A stretch of 10,812 bases of DNA from Stenotrophomonas sp. (lineage in GTDB: Bacteria > Pseudomonadota > Gammaproteobacteria > Xanthomonadales > Xanthomonadaceae), in NCBI GenBank assembly GCA_003248565.1, contig QFOV01000103.1, positions 1 to 10,812 of the forward strand, read 5' to 3'. Under the pieces are notes generated by a model. It searched no databases and was not told the origin of the DNA. It saw only the letters and a program-made list of their open reading frames with translations. Both the position numbers and the translations under genes were made by a program. Shown here in pieces: positions 6,701 to 10,812 of the stretch. Position 1 is the stretch's first letter, and each line of letters begins with the position of its first letter.

Positions 6701-8235
6701 ACGCCACCATTGCTGATCGGACCAGTGATAACACCTTGATCGTCAACGATGCTATCGATAGCCGGCTTGGAGGGCGGGGCGGTGTCAACGATGATCACAA
6801 ACTCATCGGACGGGCCACTGCTGTTGCCGGACGGATCAGTGACCACTACTTCGAAGGAGTGCTCGCCTTCGCCCAGGGGTTCGCGCGGGGTGAAGGTCCA
6901 GCTGCCGTCATCGTCCACCTGCACCTCACCGAGCACGCTGCCGTTATCGAGCACGGTTATCGTTTCGCCGGCATCGCCCTTGCCGGTAAGCATGGGCTGC
7001 GTATCGTCGGTATGACCACCGTTGATGATCGGGCCGGTAATTGTGCCCTGATCGTCGACAATGCCACCAATACCCGAATTGTACGGCGGCGTGGTGTCAA
7101 CAATCACCACATAACCATCCGACAGCTCGGAACTGTTGCCGGCCGGGTCAGTAGCAACAACCTCGAAAACATGCTCGCCTTCACTCAGCAGCGCTTCGGG
7201 GGTGAAGCTCCAGGCGCCATCTCCACCGACCTCCACTTCGCCAATGACGTGGCCATTGTCGATGATGGTAACGATATCCCCGGCGTCTCCCCTGCCCGCC
7301 AATGTCGGTTGTTTGTCGTCAGTAAAGCCGCCATTCTCCACTAGGCCGGTGACAGGCCCTTGATCATCAATGATGCTCTCAACGCCCGGCTTGGCTGGCG
7401 CGCTGGTGTCGATGACGATCACGATTTCCTCGGATGGAGCCGAACTGTTACCGGATGGGTCCTTGACCACGATCTGCAGCGAATGCTCACCGTCGCCAAG
7501 ATCCACCTCCGGGGTAAAGCTCCAGTTGCCATCGCCGTCAACGATCACTTCGCCAACGACCTTTCCGTTATCAATCACCACGACCTGGTCACCGGGGTCC
7601 TGGCCCGAGCCTCCCAGCGTAGGGCGGTTGTCGTCCGTCACGTCGCCGGTATTGATGCTGCCCTTGAGCGGCCCCTTGTCATCGATGATCGAACCAATGC
7701 CCTTGTTCTCTGGTGCAGTGGTGTCCTCTGGCCTGCTGTCTCCGCCCTTGTTGTGCTCGATGATGGCACCGCCGGCCAGGCCGGCGACCCCGGCCAGTGC
7801 CCACGGCAACAGGCCTGCACCTGCCACGATCAAACCTTCGCCAAAGCCAGCGAGCTGCGGGGCACCCAACGCCAATGGCGAAGACACACCCTCCATCAGA
7901 AACGGGGCTGCGCTATCGGTGTCGCCGTCGGCGGCGATGTACTCGTGGTAAAGACCATCTTCACCCAAGCCGACCAACTGGCCGTCGGTATCAAAGAAAC
8001 TCTCAATGATCAGCTCTGGCTGATCCGGGTCTGTGCCTTCCAGAGCAACATGCAGGTTCTTACCTACGCGCTTGACGGTAATGTTCTCGGGACCCACAGC
8101 AGTGTCGCCCTCGGCGAGCAGATACCGTCCACCCCGGACTGCTTTCACGTGAACAGATCTGCCACTCTTGGCATCGCCCAGCGGATTATTGGAAACAATG
8201 ACTTTATCACTGACTACAGAGATACTTGCTTTCAT
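3706..8235 (-). CDS. BapA/LapF-type Ig-repeat adhesin, complete, 1509 aa
   Basis: The frame is open from 8391, but I place the start at ATG 8235: it has AGGTGG 7 bases upstream and begins with MKASISVVSD, which aligns with the paralog's MSAIISVLNG. The 52 extra residues upstream do not look like family sequence. Residues 1 to about 105 are the BapA-type prefix domain (RYLLAEG, NITVKR, ELIIESFF, LVGLGEDG). Residues 134-159 form a hydrophobic Gly/Ala segment (LIVAGAGLLPWALAGVAG). Twelve Ig-like modules follow at 179-283, 284-387, 388-491, 492-595, 596-700, 701-804, 805-908, 909-1013, 1014-1117, 1118-1221, 1222-1325 and 1326-1426. The family pattern is calcium-stabilised strings of Ig folds that extend an adhesin from the cell. 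The last 83 residues are unlike an Ig module, rich in Met and Ser, and hold the only cysteine (1486). I see no RTX nonapeptides and no C-terminal secretion domain like that of the right-hand gene, so how it is exported is unclear. It could be a shortened family member. Confidence 0.95.
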   Translation of the reverse strand: MKASISVVSDKVIVSNNPLGDAKSGRSVHVKAVRGGRYLLAEGDTAVGPENITVKRVGKNLHVALEGTDPDQPELIIESFFDTDGQLVGLGEDGLYHEYIAADGDTDSAAPFLMEGVSSPLALGAPQLAGFGEGLIVAGAGLLPWALAGVAGLAGGAIIEHNKGGDSRPEDTTAPENKGIGSIIDDKGPLKGSINTGDVTDDNRPTLGGSGQDPGDQVVVIDNGKVVGEVIVDGDGNWSFTPEVDLGDGEHSLQIVVKDPSGNSSAPSEEIVIVIDTSAPAKPGVESIIDDQGPVTGLVENGGFTDDKQPTLAGRGDAGDIVTIIDNGHVIGEVEVGGDGAWSFTPEALLSEGEHVFEVVATDPAGNSSELSDGYVVIVDTTPPYNSGIGGIVDDQGTITGPIINGGHTDDTQPMLTGKGDAGETITVLDNGSVLGEVQVDDDGSWTFTPREPLGEGEHSFEVVVTDPSGNSSGPSDEFVIIVDTAPPSKPAIDSIVDDQGVITGPISNGGVTDDTRPTLWGRGEAGDTVTIIDNGKAVGEVQVDDNGIWTFTPEEALSEGEHAFAVVLTDPAGNSSELSDEYVINLDSRLPERPMIETVYDDQGDKTGFLSTGEATDDAKPTIEGRADPNTIVIIRSGETEIGRVPADSEGRWTFEPSLPLERGTYKLTAVAVNEAGTASKPSDGFDLVLVGQGSPAAPAITSVVDDVGAIIGNIQKHGITDDARPTIKGTAQPGTTVSVYIDGVLSGTAEVAENGVWIYSLTVDLVDGLHNITASASDGEGNNSPETGKYPINVDTTPASKPGSDNAILFDDAGSVTGPIVNGTVTDDATPTFEGKGESNGTVIIYDNGEEIGRVQSDVNGDWSFSPSPGLGDGNHSLDYEVVDQAGNVSLKSDPIDFVVDTKDVSVSIDGAIDNAGSITGEIGKNGVTDDVTPTLHGKGTIGGTVKVYEGDEVLGEAVVDAEGRWSITPVVPLSEGVHSLTATVTTTANGESGRVGPFELIVDLTPPNVPTIEEINDDVGALQGALSHGQHTDDATPTLSGKADAGTKVNIYDKGSLLGSTVANPNGDWSFTPSPPLLNGVHDFTVTAKDKAGNESDASAVFAVVVDTLAPDAPIIETVYDDTGSRTGDLSEGETTDDVHPTVSGKAEANSTVVIKDRGTEIGRVVADVDGNWVFEPTEALAGGEHELSAEAIDGAGNTSLPSNQFRFSVDNATPTTPKITSIRDDVGVYTGILLNGGSTDDAMPTIGGSGKAGDTIEIRMDGLLLGSASVGDNNRWSFTPTTPVADGVHVFTATAVSAGGAESEISNSYQIRVDTVSPDAPVIESVHDNAGVWIGDLVNGQTTDDRTPTFAGKAEENSTILVMNHGEEVGFATVDGDGNWTYSPGPLAYGQHSFTFISFDVAGNLSDASKVWAVVVAPAVHSTGDSSVGDAMPSMQELLMDGDMEMFSAVASVADVAESSSPASFEVSSEARLHDSWTGKTCVMQGGADWPARGEIFEVTLLEQS
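3958..7701 (-). repeat. Tandem Ig-like module array of the complete adhesin gene (twelve modules)
   Basis: Modules, in protein order, occupy 7701-7387, 7386-7075, 7074-6763, 6762-6451 (a closely similar group of four with IIDDxG or IVDDQG starts, IDNG and a GEHxFEVV-like strand), then 6450-6136 delta, 6135-5824 epsilon, 5823-5512 alpha, 5511-5197 beta, 5196-4885 gamma, 4884-4573 delta, 4572-4261 epsilon and 4260-3958 alpha. All share TDD near residue 22, a central strand with DNG or equivalent, WSFTP near residue 60 and a closing VDT-P. The epsilon module at 6135-5824 departs from the core, with WIYSL in place of WSFTP. Boundaries are estimates to within a few residues. Confidence 0.92.
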
Positions 8236-8242
8236 CGCTGAA

Positions 8243-8248
8243 CCACCT
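8243..8248 (-). promoter_or_regulatory. Ribosome binding site of the complete adhesin gene
   Basis: The minus strand reads AGGTGG, then 7 bases (TTCAGCG), then ATG at 8235. It is the reason for choosing this start over the open frame that extends to 8391. The same AGGTGG core precedes the left paralog, so the two genes probably have similar initiation strength. Confidence 0.8.
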
Positions 8249-9511
8249 GAATGATCATGACTTGATTGGCGGAGTCGATATTTCAGACACCATATAGTTT
8301 GAACTGACTGCTCGATGCCAGATTCATCAATGGGGAAATTATTGCCGTCGCAATTCCAGCCTTGAATAGGACAGGTCCCAAACCTCGTCATACAAAGAAA
8401 ATGAGAGCTGTATTTTCTCTTCAGGTTTCAAATATGAAATACGCAACCACAGCAAAAGTTTCTATCATCCAAACCGCTTTCAACAACAACCCCACGCATG
8501 CATGCAATCAGCACATCATCGTCACACGCGGGCTTCGAAGCCATCCAGTCCACCATAATTTCTATCAAATACAACACCTTGAGATATTCCAGATCGCCAC
8601 TTCGTCGCACCAACTGCACGGCATCGAACTCGATCCATCACTGAGAAAAAAAACAGTCCGACGCTTCAAGCAACCTAATCAGCGGCCGCGGCGTCAATTG
8701 CCATTCGACATACCTGCCCTGATATGAGTCACCATCGGTTTCACACTTAATACCGGAACAGGCAAGTGCGCAGATCCCCCATCCCCACCGCTGGCAAACA
8801 GATTCATTACATGGGATGCGCGGCACTTAAAATGACACTCATGAATTGCAATTAGTTTCAAACTTGATAAGAATAGAAAACGCAGCTGATGGTCGCGAAA
8901 TCCCAACGTGGCACTGTGTCGAAGTGCAGCTATCTCCTGCTCGTAGCCAACGTAAGCACAACGCACTCGGGATTGTTCGCGCTGGAAGAGCATATTGAGC
9001 AGAATGTCACCTCGAGTGCGCCGTGCTCGGCAGCGCTACAGATACCTTGTGATACCCAAATCTGCGGCTTATCAGCCCCCCCGAAGCGGGCGCTGTGGAC
9101 GGTGGAAGACAGTCCAGCAGCCAACCGCGCAAAGTCTCAACGCGATGATTGAATCCATCTCCGAAAGCCTAGCCGGTGCGCCCGCGGTCAACAGGGGCCT
9201 GATCAGGTGCTCTACAATCCCGCACCAAGGCAGGCGATGCTGCAAGCAACCCTTCCCTCGGTTAATTGCCACGTATCAAGCAAGTTCGGCCTCAGCCGGT
9301 AGGCGCGAAACGAATCCGCGGGCACGGCTCGAACAGCGCGGACACATCCCCCGGTGCGCCGAAGCATGCAATCAACGAAAGTGATCCTACCGCCAAGGCG
9401 ATGCCCGCTTGGCCTGTGCAAGTCAGAAGGGACTCAAGCAACGGCCCGCGGACTGCAATCAGCCATTAGCGCCAATAAAGGTTGCCGCTCCTGCGGAGCT
9501 CAGCCTCCATA

Positions 9512-9535
9512 CCCAGTGGTGCTCACATCACTGGG
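9512..9535. repeat. Strong 10-bp stem-loop downstream of the right adhesin gene
   Basis: CCCAGTGGTG (9512-9521) pairs with CATCACTGGG (9526-9535) over ten positions, one of them a G-T wobble as read on the plus strand, with a four-base loop CTCA. It lies about 135 bases after the stop at 9670. No T-run follows on either strand. A shorter stem (GCTCC with GGAGC, three-base loop) is next to it at 9487-9499. Possible roles are an RNA 3' end structure or a repeated extragenic element. Confidence 0.55.
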
Positions 9536-9635
9536 AGCATCGCGCCCTGCACCGCGTGCTGTTGGCGACGCCGCCCCCGCCGTTACAGCGCTTGCTACCA
9601 CACGAACTCTGTAGCTGGCGTCATTCTCAGCAACT

Positions 9636-9661
9636 GGCAGCGGCCATGAACTGCCGCTGCC
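9636..9661 (-). terminator. Hairpin directly after the stop of the right adhesin gene
   Basis: GGCAGCGGC (9636-9644) and GCCGCTGCC (9653-9661) form a perfect 9-bp GC-rich stem with an eight-base loop, starting eight bases after the TGA. Position and strength suit transcription termination or mRNA end protection, but no T-tract follows on the minus strand, so an intrinsic terminator is only a candidate. Confidence 0.45.
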
Positions 9662-9669
9662 GCACTCCA

Positions 9670-10812
9670 TCAGCAGGCTTCCAGCTGGTAATCCTGCGTA
9701 TCCAACGCGGACCCATATCCAGGATTTGGATAAAAATCATTTACCACAGTCACGTTCCTTTCGCACGGCGACATCGACGATGCGAATAACTCTTCGTCTG
9801 CCGTCACCAGAACATCCGATACGCCTACGGCTACCGCGGCAACAGAGAACGCGCCAGCCCCCACGGCCGTCGAGTTGCTCACCGATACGCTCACGCCCTG
9901 CTGCACCAGCAATTCCGCAGCCAGGGATGAGTGCTGGAAAGCTTCGTATATGACCCCATCGATCACAATAGCGGCACCCTTCATCCAATCACCATGATCG
10001 ACACCACCGACGAGAAGATCGCTTAGATTTACCCTGTCGCCCGGATTACCCTTGACCATCATCTGCACGCGAGCCGCATCGCCAGCATGGAAGATGTCCG
10101 TGCCACCATTGCGTAGAACGTCCGAAAGATTCAGCGTCAGAACATTATTTCCTGAACCCGTCAGATCAATGACCTCGACTGAACTGATCTTGGCACCCGC
10201 CGCCGTCAGGTCCAGCACATGATTGGTACCCAGAAGCTTCAAGGTGTCCGTCCCAGCACCGCCATGAACAGCCGCAGCAGCCTGTCCAAAGTATGTTTGC
10301 GCGTACTGCGACATGGACACGATGTCATCCGCTCCTGAACCATAAAATGTCTCTGTCAGGATATCGATCAGATTGCGGTCGCGCTCATCCGCAGCATGTG
10401 TCGCCACATACTGACTGAAGGAATCCAAGGTCACGCTTGCGCTCATTGCGACCACGGTGAACGAACCGATATCCGCCAAGCCGCTCTTGCTCCAGTTGAA
10501 GATTGCAACATGTCTCGCGGTGGCATCGCCAAAGACGGCCTGCTGGTGAAGAATGTTTCCGTCGACGTCAAACACGCGAATCTGGACGCCCAGGGCGTTC
10601 TCAGCGCCGCTCAGCCGCAGCACAATCTGATCCGCGGGCTTGCTCAGTGTAAACGTTGCGTTTGCCTGTACGGGATCAATCAAAGTCAAGCCAGCCAGGC
10701 TGCTGATTGTGGCAGCCGTCTTCGTCAAGCTACCGGTCGTCGTTATGATGAAGCCATTGCCAGCGTAAACATCATCCACTGGCGCAAGCTGCAACGCGTC
10801 ACTCAGTAGAGC
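9670..10812 (-). CDS. C-terminal region of a large type I secreted adhesin (start off the right edge)
   Basis: The frame is open to the right edge and ends at TGA 9672-9670, giving 380 visible residues. A TTG at 10794 could be read as a start, but the frame continues upstream as ALLSDALQLAP, so the gene is almost certainly cut by the window. Visible residues about 45-135 look like a beta-rich domain (VLRLSG, VRVF-like IRVFDVDG, GSFTVVAMSA). Residues 158-193 contain GSGADDIVS and GGAGTDTLKL, an RTX-like glycine/aspartate turn. Residues 208-312 match the C-terminal region of BapA/LapF-like type I substrates: EVIDLTG, LNLSDVL, GNPGDRVNLSDLL, GDW, YEAFQHSSLAAELLVQQGV. That region is usually the end of such proteins; here about 68 further residues follow, with cysteines at 350 and at the final position 380. 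The upstream part, presumably with Ig-like repeats, is not visible. It points the same way as the two other adhesin genes. Product class is well supported; exact ligand and function are not. Confidence 0.88.
   Translation of the reverse strand, partial: ALLSDALQLAPVDDVYAGNGFIITTTGSLTKTAATISSLAGLTLIDPVQANATFTLSKPADQIVLRLSGAENALGVQIRVFDVDGNILHQQAVFGDATARHVAIFNWSKSGLADIGSFTVVAMSASVTLDSFSQYVATHAADERDRNLIDILTETFYGSGADDIVSMSQYAQTYFGQAAAAVHGGAGTDTLKLLGTNHVLDLTAAGAKISSVEVIDLTGSGNNVLTLNLSDVLRNGGTDIFHAGDAARVQMMVKGNPGDRVNLSDLLVGGVDHGDWMKGAAIVIDGVIYEAFQHSSLAAELLVQQGVSVSVSNSTAVGAGAFSVAAVAVGVSDVLVTADEELFASSMSPCERNVTVVNDFYPNPGYGSALDTQDYQLEAC

Larger units (their letters stand above)
8236..9669. other. About 1.4 kb between adhesin genes without a recognisable gene
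   Basis: No frame here has a good ribosome binding site, protein-like composition or recognisable family sequence; the open frames present (for example 8993-8694 minus, 8995-9384 plus) look random. The part from about 8400 to 8660 is richer in A and T than the rest and includes a 10-base palindrome GCATGCATGC at 8496-8505 and a run of eight A at 8646-8653. A run of seven C lies at 9076-9082. Strong hairpins cluster at 9487-9661. The interval should contain the promoter of the complete adhesin gene, but I cannot identify it with confidence. Whether it contains a decayed gene is open. Confidence 0.6.

Noticed and set aside
5920..7344. Long plus-strand open frame of 474 codons
   Set aside because: It is antisense to the Ig modules of the complete adhesin; its own repetitiveness comes from the coding strand. 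No independent evidence for a gene.
3958..7701. Regularly spaced repeats that might suggest a CRISPR or satellite array
   Set aside because: The period is about 312 bases, the frame is open throughout and the repeats encode Ig-like modules. They are coding repeats.
8236..8391. N-terminal extension of the complete adhesin to ATG 8391
   Set aside because: The extra 52 residues have no family resemblance, whereas ATG 8235 has AGGTGG at the right distance and aligns with the paralog's start.
8694..8993. 99-codon minus-strand open frame in the long gap
   Set aside because: No ribosome binding site, no recognisable motif and a random-looking composition.
10792..10794. TTG as the start of the right-hand gene
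   Set aside because: The frame continues open to the window edge and the protein begins in the middle of a domain, so the gene is cut by the edge.

Overview
The window is almost entirely one kind of DNA: three consecutive genes on the minus strand for very large, repetitive, secreted adhesins of the BapA/Bap/LapF type. The moderately GC-rich coding bias, the strong AGGTGG ribosome binding sites and the adhesin type fit a Gram-negative proteobacterium, most likely a gammaproteobacterium such as a pseudomonad or a relative. No marker gene fixes the genus, so this is inference.

Layout, in the direction of transcription (right to left): (1) 10812-9670 is the 3' end of an adhesin gene whose start lies off the right edge. 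It encodes a type I secretion style C-terminal region. (2) 9669-8236 is about 1.4 kb with no convincing gene. It holds two good hairpins just after the first gene and an AT-richer stretch nearer the second. (3) 8235-3706 is a complete gene for a 1509-residue protein: a BapA-type prefix domain, a hydrophobic Gly/Ala segment, twelve bacterial Ig-like modules of about 104 residues, and an unusual short tail. (4) 3705-3122 is a 584-base gap with inverted repeats and one doubtful small ORF. (5) 3121 to the left edge is the 5' part (1040 codons) of a paralogous gene: a related prefix domain, a poly-alanine and Met/Asp-rich linker, then seven complete Ig-like modules and one cut by the edge.

The most interesting structure is above the level of single domains. 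The Ig-like modules fall into five recognisable types that follow one another in a fixed cyclic order (here called epsilon, alpha, beta, gamma, delta). The same order appears in both genes and wraps round in each, so the unit of duplication seems to be a five-module cassette of about 1.56 kb. Gene 2 also carries four tandem modules of a sixth type next to its prefix domain. Modules at corresponding positions in different genes look more alike than same-type modules within a gene, which points to block duplication or recombination between neighbouring loci.

Together the genes look like a tandem locus for cell-surface or matrix adhesins exported by a type I secretion system, with Asp-rich modules likely rigidified by calcium. 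No exporter, protease or regulator gene lies in the window. Nothing on the plus strand is convincingly coding; its long open frames are antisense shadows of the repeats.
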